DNA of 56,073 bases, taken from NCBI GenBank assembly GCA_016882525.1, contig VGPU01000010.1, positions 1 to 56,073 on the forward strand. The letters run 5' to 3'. How positions within the stretch are numbered: position 1 is the stretch's first letter; each line of letters begins with the position of its first letter. Below the pieces are notes generated by a model. The model had not been told where the DNA came from. It ran no database searches and saw only the letters and a list, made by a program, of their open reading frames with translations. Positions 27,200-35,956 of this stretch are shown here, one piece after another. The stretch comes from Cyanobacteria bacterium M_surface_10_m2_119 (GTDB lineage Bacteria > Cyanobacteriota > Cyanobacteriia > PCC-6307 > Cyanobiaceae). The position numbers were made by a program, and so were the translations under genes.

Positions 27200-27995
27200 A
27201 CTGGAGCAGCTGGGGGTCGCTCAACTGCTGCCGGCTGGCCAGGCCGAGATGTTGTTCCAGGAACTGGCGCCCCTGGCCCGCACTCCATCCCAGCTGTGCC
27301 AGCAGCGCGTCGCTCTGCGTGAGCAGATCGCGGCGGCGCAGCGGCACGGGCACGCTGTCGGGGTCACAGCCCGGCTCGAGGGTCTCGAGGGTGCGCAGGT
27401 AGGCCAGCAGGTCGGCATAGGTGGTGATTCGGCTGCGGCTGCCATGGCCGAAGGCCCGCTCCAGATAGGCCGATTCCTGGGGCCGCTGCCAGCCCAGCCG
27501 CTGCAGTTGCAGGTCGATGCGGGCCAGTTCGCTGCTCCAGTCTTCTGGATCGCCCGGGGGTTCCTCGTGGGGGATGGGGGCCGGTGGGGCTGGGGTCACT
27601 GAGGAGTGGGGCTGGCTGTTGCTGGGGCCGCTGCTCGAGATGGCCATCTCGGCCCTGTGCTCGGCTCTGTGCTCAGCGGTGGGATCGGTTGCTGCGGGTT
27701 CGGCTGCCGCCAGCTGCACGGGCGACGGCGCTGTTGGGGGTGCCGCTGAGCGCGCCGGCGCCGTTGGGGTGGCCGCCGAGGGCACTGGTGCTCGCGTTGG
27801 TCTCGGCATTGGCTGTGGCAGCTGGATCGGCTGTTGCAGCTGGGCCTGCAGACGCTGGCGGGCCCGCTCCTCCGCCTCCTCTGCCGTGGCCCCCTCCCCC
27901 AGGGCGGAGCCGAGCAGGGCGTCGCCTTCGAGGGCCCGGGCCTCCACGATCCTGGCCCCGGCTTCGGCGTGGACCAGTCGCACCTGAACGGGCAT
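27138..27995 (-). CDS. hypothetical protein with duplicated C-terminal module
   Basis: The 285-residue protein starts MPVQVRLVHAEAGARIV, has a helix rich in Ala/Glu, then a low-complexity Pro/Ala/Thr region (about residues 60-145), then two related 45-residue units: LQRLGWQRPQESAYLERAFG with the following SRSRITTYADLLAYL, and LAQLGWSAGQGRQFLEQHLG with SRQQLSDPQLLQF. LGW, the aromatic-LE, G, SR and (T/S)-x-x-x-LL positions recur in both. The ATG at 27995 was chosen because the longer frame enters the divergent TerC leader. Function unknown; it converges on the GGDEF-EAL gene. Confidence 0.68.
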   Translation of the reverse strand: MPVQVRLVHAEAGARIVEARALEGDALLGSALGEGATAEEAEERARQRLQAQLQQPIQLPQPMPRPTRAPVPSAATPTAPARSAAPPTAPSPVQLAAAEPAATDPTAEHRAEHRAEMAISSSGPSNSQPHSSVTPAPPAPIPHEEPPGDPEDWSSELARIDLQLQRLGWQRPQESAYLERAFGHGSRSRITTYADLLAYLRTLETLEPGCDPDSVPVPLRRRDLLTQSDALLAQLGWSAGQGRQFLEQHLGLASRQQLSDPQLLQFNMLLEEAVLGSGSPELPPG

Positions 27996-28024
27996 GGCGG
28001 AACGGGCAGGCGTAGCGATCTTCC

Positions 28025-28030
28025 TAGAGT
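28025..28030 (+). promoter_or_regulatory. possible -10 element TAGAGT
   Basis: A TANNNT hexamer lies 33 bases before the TTG taken as the TerC start. It supports choosing that start over the longer frame from 27994. Confidence 0.3.
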
Positions 28031-28062
28031 GGCGCTGGGCCCCTGTCTGGAAGGCGAAGCGA

Positions 28063-28824
28063 TTGGAAGCGGAGTCGATCGAGTCGCTCACACCTCTGAT
28101 CCAGAGTGCCGATCAGTGGGGGGAAGTGCTGCTCCTCCTTCCCCTGTTGGTGGCCCTGGAGGCGGTGCTCTCCGCCGACAACGCCATCGCGTTGGCGGCC
28201 ATCTCCCGCCGTCTGCACGACCGGGCCCGCCAGGAGATGGCCCTCAATCTCGGCCTGCTGCTGGCCCTGGCCTTTCGGATCGGCCTGATCGTGGCGGCTC
28301 GCTGGGTGCTCAACTTCTGGCCCTTGGAGCTCGCTGCAGCCAGCTATCTGCTCTGGCTCTGCGGCCGTCACCTCCTGCTGGTGGCCCAGGGCCGTGAAGA
28401 GGGCATCGATGGGGATGAGGACGGCGACGGCCTCAGCACCGGGGGAGGCGTTGCCGGCCATGGAGGGCACGTCTCCGCCAGCCTGGCGGGCGTTGTCGCC
28501 ACCCTGGCCCTCACCGATCTCGCCTTCTCCCTCGACAGCGTGGCCGCGGCCGTGGCGGTGAGTGACAGGCTGGAGCTGGTGATCGCCGGTGGCGTGATCG
28601 GGGTGATTGCCCTGCGACTCACCGCCGAGCTCTTCATCCGTTGGCTGGAGCGCTACCGCCACCTCGAGACTGCCGGTTATCTGGCGGTGGGCCTGGTGGG
28701 GATCCGGCTGCTGCTGCGGCTCGGCCTGCCGTCCTTCGTGCCGCCGGAGTGGCTGCTGTTGCTGCTGGTGCTGGGGCTGTTTACGTGGGGCTTCTCCGTG
28801 CGCAACCCGGAGCCCGCAGCGTGA
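28063..28824 (+). CDS. TerC-family membrane protein
   Basis: The 253-residue protein has about seven membrane helices and the family motifs ALEAVLSADNAIALA (first repeat, about residue 35) and DLAFSLDSVAAAVAV (second repeat, about 165), each with membrane-buried Asp residues. TerC proteins are linked to manganese export and to thylakoid protein insertion in plants. The start is uncertain: TTG at 28063 is chosen because it begins just before the family's N-terminus and is downstream of a -10-like hexamer. The spacer to the divergent gene is short. Confidence 0.88.
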   Translation: MEAESIESLTPLIQSADQWGEVLLLLPLLVALEAVLSADNAIALAAISRRLHDRARQEMALNLGLLLALAFRIGLIVAARWVLNFWPLELAAASYLLWLCGRHLLLVAQGREEGIDGDEDGDGLSTGGGVAGHGGHVSASLAGVVATLALTDLAFSLDSVAAAVAVSDRLELVIAGGVIGVIALRLTAELFIRWLERYRHLETAGYLAVGLVGIRLLLRLGLPSFVPPEWLLLLLVLGLFTWGFSVRNPEPAA

Positions 28825-28849
28825 GCGGCAGCGCTGCAGGAGGCGATTG

Positions 28850-29200
28850 ATGCGGGTGGAACTGCGCCAGATCGGCAGTGATCGGCTGCTCGATTCCCTG
28901 GAGATCGAGGCCCTGGCTGCCGTTCCCCAGCCGGGCCGCTGGCTGCCCTGGGGGGACTCCTCCTTTTTCGTGCTGCAGCGCCGTCATCGCTATCGCCTGC
29001 GCAACGGTCGCTACGAGCTGGCGAGCGTGGCCCTGCAGGGCAAGGTGGAGCGCCGGCCGCCGGATGCCCGCCCCTGGGGCGAGGGTTTTGTGATCGGTGA
29101 TCCCCAGTGCCGCTACAACGCCCGCAGCCCCCTGCTGCGCTGCGCGGTGCTTCCCGCCGGCCCCTGCGACCGCTGTGAGCACTTCGAGCCCCGTGGCTGA
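28850..29200 (+). CDS. DUF6464 family protein
   Basis: The 116-residue protein begins MRVELRQIGSDRLLDSLEI and ends with a cysteine cluster, CRYNARSPLLRCAV followed by CDRCEHFE. This pattern matches a cyanobacterial family I believe is DUF6464. Four cysteines could bind a metal ion. It starts 25 bases after terC and overlaps the next gene by eight bases, so the three probably form an operon. Function unknown. Confidence 0.8.
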   Translation: MRVELRQIGSDRLLDSLEIEALAAVPQPGRWLPWGDSSFFVLQRRHRYRLRNGRYELASVALQGKVERRPPDARPWGEGFVIGDPQCRYNARSPLLRCAVLPAGPCDRCEHFEPRG

Positions 29201-29876
29201 GCGCTGGTGCTGGCACCCCTGTCGGCTGGTGGCCGGCCATCGGGTGGCCTCCGGCCAGGCGGGCGACAGCCCCTATCCGGCCGGCACGATTGCCCTTCAG
29301 ACCCCCCATTTCCTGGCGGCGGGCCTCGATCTGAGCGCCTGTTTCCCCGGCACCCTCAACCTCGCCTTCCCCGGCGCTGAATGGCGGCTGAGCGATCCCA
29401 GCTGGCACATCCCTGCCCTGCTCTGGACCGATCGCCATCCGCCGGAGACCTTCTCGTTCTGGCCCGCTCGGCTGCGCTGGACAGGGGCGGTTGCCCCGGT
29501 GGAGGGCTGGATCTACTGGCCCCACCTGGAGACCAAGCAGCGCCACTTTCAGCCCCCCGACAGGCTGGAGGTGCTCGCCCCCTGGATTCCCGCCATTGCC
29601 AGCGCCCCGCAGATCGAACTGGGGGTGGATGGGCGCCGCTGCCGGTTGATCCAGCCCGCCCGTCTGCGGGCCCAGCTGCTGGAATGTCTCAAGTTCCGGG
29701 TGCTGGCGGCCCAGGAGGGTTTCTTCGCCGAGTTCGGGGGGGTGGAGCCGACGGCGGATGGGCTGGCGGCCCTGCGCCGCTGGCTGGGCACCCAGGGCTT
29801 TGCCCAGGCTGCCGACCTGGGCGATCGGGATCTCCGGGCCACCCTGGCCCAGGCCCGCCACCTCTACCTGGACTGA
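29193..29876 (+). CDS. hypothetical protein, possible distant DUF120 riboflavin-kinase relative
   Basis: The 227-residue protein starts with GTG at 29193, eight bases inside the previous gene. It has VAGHRVASGQAGDSPYPAGTI, then FPGTLNLAF (about residue 50), and later KQRHFQPPDRLEVLAP (about 112). CTP-dependent riboflavin kinases of the DUF120 type have a PGTLN motif and an LEV(I/V)AP element in the same order, so I suspect a shared fold. The similarity is short and catalytic function is not shown. The C-terminal third (FRVLAAQEGFFAEFG, GLAALRRWLG) is separate. Confidence 0.6.
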   Translation: MAERWCWHPCRLVAGHRVASGQAGDSPYPAGTIALQTPHFLAAGLDLSACFPGTLNLAFPGAEWRLSDPSWHIPALLWTDRHPPETFSFWPARLRWTGAVAPVEGWIYWPHLETKQRHFQPPDRLEVLAPWIPAIASAPQIELGVDGRRCRLIQPARLRAQLLECLKFRVLAAQEGFFAEFGGVEPTADGLAALRRWLGTQGFAQAADLGDRDLRATLAQARHLYLD

Positions 29877-29916
29877 GGACCTGCGCGATGGCGTGGGCCG
29901 CTGTGGCCGCGCGACC

Positions 29917-29922
29917 TAGGGT
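29917..29922 (+). promoter_or_regulatory. possible -10 element TAGGGT
   Basis: A TANNNT hexamer lies 16 bases before the GTG start of the helicase. If used, the leader would be only a few bases long. Confidence 0.25.
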
Positions 29923-29937
29923 GAAGGTCACATCCCG

Positions 29938-31437
29938 GTGCTGAGCCCCATCACCCGTTCCACCAGCCGCCGCCAGTCCAGTGGCGATCGTCGTTCTTCC
30001 CTGAGTTCCGGGTCCCGGTCCTCCGCGAGCGCCTCTCCGCGACAGGCCTCTGCCCCCCTCTCCGCCCCTGGCGGTGCTCGCCGGCGGCGCCCCTCCGCTT
30101 CGCAGCCCCGCCTGGCTGATGCCGGCGCGGTGCCAGGGCAACGGACTTCCGTTCCGCCACCGGTGGTCGATGCGGCCGTGGCGGCCGCCTTCGCCGAACT
30201 GGGCCTGGGCCAGCCGATTGTGCAGGCCGTGGCGGCCAAGGGCTACACCACCCCCTCTCCCATCCAGCACCAGTGCATCCCCGCGGTGCTCGAGGGCCGC
30301 GATGTCATGGCCGCCGCCCAGACGGGCACCGGCAAGACCGCCGGGTTCACCCTGCCGATGCTCGAGCGGCTCCGCCACGGCCCCCATGCCCGCGGCGGTG
30401 GCGTGCGCGCCCTGGTGCTCACCCCCACCCGGGAGCTGGCCGCCCAGGTGGGCGAGAACGTCGCCGCCTATGGCCGCTATCTCGATCTGCGCAGCGACGT
30501 GGTCTTCGGCGGGGTGAAGATCAACCCCCAGATCAACCGCCTGCGGGCCGGCACCGATGTGCTGGTGGCCACTCCGGGCCGCCTGATCGACCTGCAGCAG
30601 CAGGGCGCTGTGCGGCTCGATCAGGTGGAGATCCTGGTGCTGGATGAGGCGGACCGGATGCTCGACATGGGCTTCATCCGGGATATTCGCCGGCTGCTGG
30701 CCCTGATGCCACCGCGTCGCCAGAACCTGCTCTTCTCCGCCACCTTCAGTGGCCCGATCAAGGCCCTGGCCCATGGCCTTCTGCACAACCCCGTGCAGCT
30801 GCAGGTGACGCCGGAAAACCGCACGGCCACCACCGTGGAGCACCTGCTCCACCCGTGCGACATGGCCCGCAAACCGGAGCTGCTCACCCATCTGATCGCC
30901 AGTCAGGGCTGGCAGCAGGTGCTGGTGTTCGCCCGCACCAAGCACGGCGCCAACCGGATGGCGGACAAGCTCACGGAGGCTGGCATGGCCGCCGCCGCCA
31001 TCCACGGCAACAAGAGCCAGGGCGCCCGCACCCGGGCCCTCGCAGGCTTCAAGAGCGGCGAGCTGCGCGTGCTGGTGGCGACCGATCTGGCGGCCCGGGG
31101 CATCGATATCCACCAGCTCCCCCACGTGATCAATCTCGACCTCCCCAACCAGGCCGAGGACTACGTGCACCGCATCGGTCGCACCGGTCGAGCCGGTCAC
31201 CCCGGCCATGCCATCTCCCTGGTGGCGGCGGAGGAGCATGAGCTGCTGCGGGCGATCGAGCGACTGATCGGCAGCCGTCTGCCCCGGGAGGAGGTGCCCG
31301 GTTTCGAGCCCACCGTGCTCAGTGCCCCACCCCTCGATCTCAGCGGGGGACGCCGCCAGGGTGGCCGGCCTTCGAGGGGCCCCGCCCAGCCGCGCCGGTC
31401 TGGAAACGGCAACAACCGACACACCCGCGACCGCTGA
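29938..31437 (+). CDS. DEAD-box ATP-dependent RNA helicase
   Basis: The 499-residue protein is an RhlE/CrhR-type DEAD-box helicase: Q-motif near [12 protein letters not shown] (about residue 105), [38 protein letters not shown], and C-terminal [11 protein letters not shown] and [11 protein letters not shown] basic Ser/Arg-rich tail precedes the core and an Arg/Gly-rich tail follows it, both likely RNA contacts. Start GTG 29938 gives the longest N-terminus; an internal start near residue 60 is possible. These helicases in cyanobacteria are cold- and redox-responsive. Confidence 0.94.
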   Translation: MLSPITRSTSRRQSSGDRRSSLSSGSRSSASASPRQASAPLSAPGGARRRRPSASQPRLADAGAVPGQRTSVPPPVVDAAVAAAFAELGLGQPIVQAVAAKGYTTPSPIQHQCIPAVLEGRDVMAAAQTGTGKTAGFTLPMLERLRHGPHARGGGVRALVLTPTRELAAQVGENVAAYGRYLDLRSDVVFGGVKINPQINRLRAGTDVLVATPGRLIDLQQQGAVRLDQVEILVLDEADRMLDMGFIRDIRRLLALMPPRRQNLLFSATFSGPIKALAHGLLHNPVQLQVTPENRTATTVEHLLHPCDMARKPELLTHLIASQGWQQVLVFARTKHGANRMADKLTEAGMAAAAIHGNKSQGARTRALAGFKSGELRVLVATDLAARGIDIHQLPHVINLDLPNQAEDYVHRIGRTGRAGHPGHAISLVAAEEHELLRAIERLIGSRLPREEVPGFEPTVLSAPPLDLSGGRRQGGRPSRGPAQPRRSGNGNNRHTRDR

Positions 31438-31471
31438 GCTCGGCTGCGATGGGGGGGCATCACAGGTCGCC

Positions 31472-31675
31472 ATGCCCTACGAGCCCGGATCTCCCCAATG
31501 CCGCGTGTTGATCGATTGCAAAAGCCAGGTGGAATCGATGCTGCTCTCGCTGGAACGCCTCGACGACAGCGAACCCATCCGTGACCAGCTGCGGGCGGTG
31601 CACCAGCAGCTGGAGGGGCTCCATGCCCGTTACCGCAAGTCCACGCCAGCGCTGGAGTCAGAAGTCGGGGAATGA
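31472..31675 (+). CDS. small hypothetical protein, helical
   Basis: The 67-residue product, MPYEPGSPQCRVLIDCKSQV onward, has two cysteines and long amphipathic helices (VESMLLSLERLDD and RDQLRAVHQQLEGLHARY). It follows the helicase by 34 bases and its end overlaps the convergent gene by 46 bases. No family is recognised. Confidence 0.5.
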   Translation: MPYEPGSPQCRVLIDCKSQVESMLLSLERLDDSEPIRDQLRAVHQQLEGLHARYRKSTPALESEVGE

Positions 31676-31857
31676 AGGCCGGCACTGCCGGAGCTGTTCC
31701 TGAGCTCCCGGCAGGTGGCGTAGGCGCAGGCGAGGGTGGCCACCCGCCGCCCTTGCTGGAGCCGATCCCCCTGGCTCACCACGTAGCGCCCGGAGGTTTC
31801 CCGGTAGATGCTGCACCCCGCCCCCGCTTCACCGACATAGGACAGTTCGTGGCCCAT
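31630..31857 (-). CDS. small Cys-containing hypothetical protein
   Basis: The 75-residue product starts MGHELSYVGEAGAGCSIY and continues GRYVVSQGDRLQQGRRVATLACAYATC, with three cysteines, then a Ser-rich tail. The compact, polar first 45 residues look like a beta-rich cyanobacterial small protein. It lies 84 bases downstream of fmt on the same strand and overlaps the convergent 31472-31675 gene by 46 bases. ATG 31857 is preferred over 31929. Confidence 0.5.
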   Translation of the reverse strand: MGHELSYVGEAGAGCSIYRETSGRYVVSQGDRLQQGRRVATLACAYATCRELRNSSGSAGLHSPTSDSSAGVDLR

Positions 31858-31941
31858 GGCTCCAGCTTCGGCTGAATCCTCTCTAGCGATTCGTGAGGGT
31901 TCCGTGACGTGTGCGTCCGCTGACGACACAGAACTTATGGG

Positions 31942-32964
31942 CTAGCCCCCGAGCCGGTCGCCCGGGCGGGCGCCGAGTTGTTGCAGCAGGGCCTGGCCGC
32001 TGGCCCCGGCCTTGCCCGCCAGCTGGGCCTGGCGGATCAGGAGGGGACAGCCGGCGGTGGTCACCACCAGCCCCAGCCCTGGCTCGCAGGCCAGCACCAT
32101 GCCTGCCTCACCGGCATCACTGGCGGTGGGCCAGCGGCCGCAGAGGGCCGCAGCCTCGGGGGTGATCTGGTCGGCCAGGCGCTGCACCAGGGGCTCAGTG
32201 GCCAGCAGCCTCAGGCGCTCCCCGCGCCAGCTGGTGTGGGCTCCCGGGTAGAGGCCCATCACCCGCCGGTGGATGCACAGGCCGGATTGGTGCCAGTCGA
32301 TGGGGTAGTCGTCCTTGTTCAGCAGACGGGCGTAGGTGAGCCCCTCTTCCCGCTGGGGATGCACCTGGAGCCGCTCCAGCCGCTCGCGCTCCGGTCCGGG
32401 GCCGGCGGCCTCGATCAGGGGAAGGGCCTCCACCAGTAGCTCGGCGGTGAGGGCGGCCAGGCGCTCCCCCAGCTGCTGGGCGTTCTCCAGCAGGCCGATC
32501 GGGATCGCCCGCTCCAGCAGCACCGGGCCGGTGTCCAGCCCCGCCTCCATCGCCATGATCCCCACTCCCGTTTCGGGATCCCCTTCGATCAGGCTCCACT
32601 GGATCGGCCCCGCCCCGCGCCAGCGCGGCAGCAGGGACCCATGGCCGTTCCAGCAGCCGAAGGGCGGCTGGGCCAGCACTTCAGGGGGCAGCAGCTGGCC
32701 GAAGGCCACCACCACCGAGAGATCGGCACCCAGGGCTGCCAGCTCGGCCTGCAGCTCGGGTTGGCGGCGGATGCGCTCCGGGGTGAACACCGGCAACCCC
32801 AGCTCCAGGGCCCGTGCCTTCACCGGGCTGGGCATCAGCTCCTTGCCCCGGCCGCGGCGACGGTCGGGTTGGCTCACCACCCCCACCAGGCGGTGGCCCG
32901 CGGCGTGCAGGGCATTGAGGCTGGGCACCGCGTAGGCCGGGGTGCCCCAGAAGAGCACGTTCAT
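31942..32964 (-). CDS. fmt: methionyl-tRNA formyltransferase
   Basis: The 340-residue enzyme has the formyl-transferase domain with FWGTPAYAVPSL at the N-terminus, WNGHGSLLPRWRGAGPIQW (about residue 105) containing the catalytic Asn/His, AMEAGLDTGPVL, and a C-terminal OB-like domain. It formylates initiator Met-tRNA with 10-formyl-tetrahydrofolate. The usual SLLP catalytic motif is intact. It follows tldE by 21 bases on the same strand. Confidence 0.96.
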   Translation of the reverse strand: MNVLFWGTPAYAVPSLNALHAAGHRLVGVVSQPDRRRGRGKELMPSPVKARALELGLPVFTPERIRRQPELQAELAALGADLSVVVAFGQLLPPEVLAQPPFGCWNGHGSLLPRWRGAGPIQWSLIEGDPETGVGIMAMEAGLDTGPVLLERAIPIGLLENAQQLGERLAALTAELLVEALPLIEAAGPGPERERLERLQVHPQREEGLTYARLLNKDDYPIDWHQSGLCIHRRVMGLYPGAHTSWRGERLRLLATEPLVQRLADQITPEAAALCGRWPTASDAGEAGMVLACEPGLGLVVTTAGCPLLIRQAQLAGKAGASGQALLQQLGARPGDRLGG

Positions 32965-32985
32965 GGGTTGACTGCGTTCCTGGGC

Positions 32986-34377
32986 TCAGGCTTCGCCGGT
33001 GATCGACAGGCCGTCCACCCAGACGTGGGGGCAGAGGCCGTCGGGGGTGACCTTGGCGTCGCCCTCAAAGCCCACGATCGCCTGCAGCACCTGGCGGATG
33101 TCGCCCGCGACGGTGGCCGCCTCGATCGAGCGGCGCTCGCCGCCGCGCACCAGCCAGCCGTCGAAGGGCAGGGAGAACGCCCCCTGGCTGGCCTTCACCC
33201 CGGCATGCAGGGCGGAGAGGGAGTCGATCACCACCAGTCCCTGGCCGTCCCCCTGGGTGTGCTGATCCAGGCCCTGCTGGCCGCCGCCGCTGCCCGGTGC
33301 GGCCCCCACCTCGAACCAGTCGGGGCTCACCGACACCTTGGCTCCCAGGCCGGCGTGGCCGGTGGGCGCCACGCCGAAGGTCCGGGCCGTGGCCTCGGAG
33401 TGCAGGAAGTTGGCGAGCACCCCTCCCTCGAGCAGGGGCAGGGCCCGGGTGGGCGTGCCCTCGCCATCGAAGGCGGAGGAGCCGATGTTGCCGGGATGGA
33501 GACCGTTGTCGGTGATCGAGAGGAAGGGCACGGCCAGCTGCTGGCCGAGGGACTCGCGGCTGCTCAGGCTCACCCCGTCGAGCACGGCGCGGGCATTGAA
33601 CAGGCTGGAGAAGGCGCCGATCAGATCGAGGAAGGCCTCCGGGCTGAACACGCAGGTGTAGTGGCCCGTGTCGATCGGGGCGTAGTTGAGGTGGCTGATG
33701 GTGCGCTCGGCGGCCTCAGCGATGCAACCGGCCAGGTCGAGGTCGGCGGTGCCATAGGCCAGGCGCACGGCCCCGGCACTGCGGGGTTTGCGCCCGGCTT
33801 CCTCCGCCCGGGCGTAGAGGTAGATGCTGGCGGTGGTGAGCCGCTGCTGGCGGCAGGCCCCGGCGCTGTTGAGGTAGATGCGCTCGCTGCGGCGCTGGGC
33901 CAGGCCGTTGTAGGGCACGGTGCCGATCGCCGGGTGGCGCTCCAGCAACTGGCGTTCAGCGTCCTTGAGGGTGTCGAGCAGGCTGAGGATCGGGGCGCTG
34001 GGTCGCAGGGGCTGATCCAGCTCCGGCAGGGGGGCGGTGGCCAGGGGCGAAAAGGCGGGGGTGTCGTCGCGATTGCCGAAGGCGCTGGCGGCCTTGGCGC
34101 CGCTCAGGGCCTTCTCCAGGCCCGCAGGGGAGAGATCGGAGGTGCTGGTGATGCCCACCAGGCCGTCGCTGTTCCACACCCGCACGGTGATGGCGCTGCG
34201 CTGGGCCCCCTTCATCTGCTTGGCTTCCCCCCGGTCGACCTGCACCGAGGTGTCGGTGCTGCAGGAGGCGCCCAGGTCCCACTGGTGGATGCCGTGGCGC
34301 TGGGCGAGCTGCTCCAACTGGCCGCGCAGCTGCTCGGCGTTGAGGGTGGTGGGTTGGGTGCCGGTGGAAACGGTCAT
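32986..34377 (-). CDS. tldE: TldE/PmbA-type metallopeptidase subunit
   Basis: The 463-residue protein is the PmbA/TldE member of the U62 family: SAITVRVWNSDGLVGITSTSDLS near the start, long central repeats, and SSAFDGEGTPTRALPLL toward the end. TldE lacks the zinc motif and forms a heterodimer with TldD, which degrades or trims small peptides. ATG 34377 is two bases from the tldD stop, indicating translational coupling. Fmt follows. Confidence 0.93.
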   Translation of the reverse strand: MTVSTGTQPTTLNAEQLRGQLEQLAQRHGIHQWDLGASCSTDTSVQVDRGEAKQMKGAQRSAITVRVWNSDGLVGITSTSDLSPAGLEKALSGAKAASAFGNRDDTPAFSPLATAPLPELDQPLRPSAPILSLLDTLKDAERQLLERHPAIGTVPYNGLAQRRSERIYLNSAGACRQQRLTTASIYLYARAEEAGRKPRSAGAVRLAYGTADLDLAGCIAEAAERTISHLNYAPIDTGHYTCVFSPEAFLDLIGAFSSLFNARAVLDGVSLSSRESLGQQLAVPFLSITDNGLHPGNIGSSAFDGEGTPTRALPLLEGGVLANFLHSEATARTFGVAPTGHAGLGAKVSVSPDWFEVGAAPGSGGGQQGLDQHTQGDGQGLVVIDSLSALHAGVKASQGAFSLPFDGWLVRGGERRSIEAATVAGDIRQVLQAIVGFEGDAKVTPDGLCPHVWVDGLSITGEA

Positions 34378-34379
34378 GG

Positions 34380-35810
34380 TCAGCGGCCCCCCACGGTGAT
34401 CGAGTCGACCTTGATGTGGGGCTGGCCCACGGTCACGAACACGCTGCCGCTCACCGAGCCGCAGAAGCCGGCGGCCAGGTCGAGGTCGTTGGCGCACATC
34501 GAGATGCGCGGCATCACCTCCCTGGCCTCGCCGATCAGGGTGGCGCCCTTCACCGGCTTGGTGAGCTGGCCGTTCTCGATCAGATAGCCCTCCTCCACCG
34601 CGAAGTTGAACTGGCCGGTGGGGCCGACGCTGCCACCCCCCATCGACTTGCAGTAGAGCCCCCGGTCGACCGAGGTGATCAGGTCGGCGGGGGTGTGGGG
34701 ACCGGCTGCGATGTAGGTGTTGCGCATCCGGCTGGCGGCGGCGAAGGCGTGGCTCTGGCGCCGGCCGCTGCCGGTGCGGGCGTGGCCGGTGCGCAGTTCA
34801 CCGGCCCGGTCGCTAAGGAAGCGCTTCAGCACCCCGTTTTCGATCAGAACCGTGCGCTGGGGCTCCATCCCCTCGTCGTCCATGGCCAGGGAGCCGAAGG
34901 CGCCATCGCTGAGGCCCTCGTCGATGGCGGTCACCGCTTCGTGGGCAATGGGTTCGCCCACCTTCTCGGCGAAGGGGGTGGTGCCTCGCTCCACCTGGGT
35001 GGTCTCCAGCAGGTGGCCGCAGGCCTCGTGGAAGATCACGCCGCCGAAGCGGTTGGCCAGCACCGCGGGCATCTGGCCCGCCTCCACATAGTCGGCGTAG
35101 AGCATGGCGCCGGCGCTCTCGCACACCTCCCGGGCGCTGGCGTCCGCATCCCACTGCTGCAGCTGCTCCGGCCGCCCGTGGCTGCCGTAGCGGCGGCCGA
35201 TGCTGGAGCGGTGCTCGCCATCGGCGGCCAGCACGTTCAGGCCCAGCGACTGGTGTAGGCGCACATCGCGGGCGAAGGTGCCGTCGCTGGCGGCCACCAG
35301 CACCTCCTGCCAGTCGCGGGCGTAGCTGCCACGGCGCACCTGCAGGTGCTGGCCATGGCGTTCCAGCACGGCGGTGCCCTCCAGGAGCCGGGCGGTGGCC
35401 TGGGCCAGGTCGGGGCAGCGCTCCAGCCAGTCGGTCTTGGTGCTGGCGTGGTCGCGCAGGGGGGCCAGGCCCTCGAAGCCGCTGAGCCCCGCGCTGCTGC
35501 GCATCAGGCCGAGCATGCCCAGGGCCTGGTCGAGGGCCTCCAGCAGGCCTCCCTCGCTGAGGTCGTTGGTGCTCACGAAGCCATCCCGCAGGCCGCGGAA
35601 CACCCGCAGGCCGGCGCCCATGCCGAAGGCCGGGCTCACGCTGGTGATGCCGTCCTGCTCAGCCAGCACCCCCAGGTGATCGGTGCGCTCCAGGAACACC
35701 TCCACCAGGTCAGCCCCGGCGCTCCGACCCGCCGCCAGCAGGGTTTCCAGCCGTTTCTGCCAGCTTTGATCGAGATGCTGCAGATCGGGGGGGGCGGAGG
35801 TGACGACCAT
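34380..35810 (-). CDS. tldD: TldD metallopeptidase subunit
   Basis: The 476-residue protein has the U62 HExxxH motif in [13 protein letters not shown] (about residue 258), with a downstream Cys, and the N-terminal [17 protein letters not shown] region. Together with TldE it forms the protease that matures microcin B17 in Escherichia coli and clears peptides elsewhere. No obvious ribosomal peptide precursor or modification enzyme is nearby. It is first of the tldD-tldE-fmt run. Confidence 0.95.
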   Translation of the reverse strand: MVVTSAPPDLQHLDQSWQKRLETLLAAGRSAGADLVEVFLERTDHLGVLAEQDGITSVSPAFGMGAGLRVFRGLRDGFVSTNDLSEGGLLEALDQALGMLGLMRSSAGLSGFEGLAPLRDHASTKTDWLERCPDLAQATARLLEGTAVLERHGQHLQVRRGSYARDWQEVLVAASDGTFARDVRLHQSLGLNVLAADGEHRSSIGRRYGSHGRPEQLQQWDADASAREVCESAGAMLYADYVEAGQMPAVLANRFGGVIFHEACGHLLETTQVERGTTPFAEKVGEPIAHEAVTAIDEGLSDGAFGSLAMDDEGMEPQRTVLIENGVLKRFLSDRAGELRTGHARTGSGRRQSHAFAAASRMRNTYIAAGPHTPADLITSVDRGLYCKSMGGGSVGPTGQFNFAVEEGYLIENGQLTKPVKGATLIGEAREVMPRISMCANDLDLAAGFCGSVSGSVFVTVGQPHIKVDSITVGGR

Positions 35811-35887
35811 GGGAACGGGCGAGGAACGAGGGATCGGGATCAGGGGGCGGGGAGCGGCTCTGCCGGTTGCAATCAGGTGATGCGGGC

Positions 35888-35911
35888 AAAAAGGCCCCGG
35901 CCGCAGGGGCC
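35888..35911 (-). terminator. intrinsic terminator of the acsF transcript
   Basis: On the minus strand, GGCCCC and GGGGCC pair around a seven-base loop and are followed by TTTTT (35892-35888). It lies 46 bases after the acsF stop. It is the clearest intrinsic terminator in the window and probably ends the minus-strand transcript carrying acsF. Confidence 0.9.
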
Positions 35912-35956
35912 AGGGCCTCGATTACCGATGGCGCGAAGCCGCTGCTCCGGCGGAAG

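Noticed and set aside
31672-31875. A plus-strand 67-codon frame opposite the small Cys protein
   Set aside because: Pro/Gly/His-rich composition typical of shadows; the minus-strand frame looks more like a protein.
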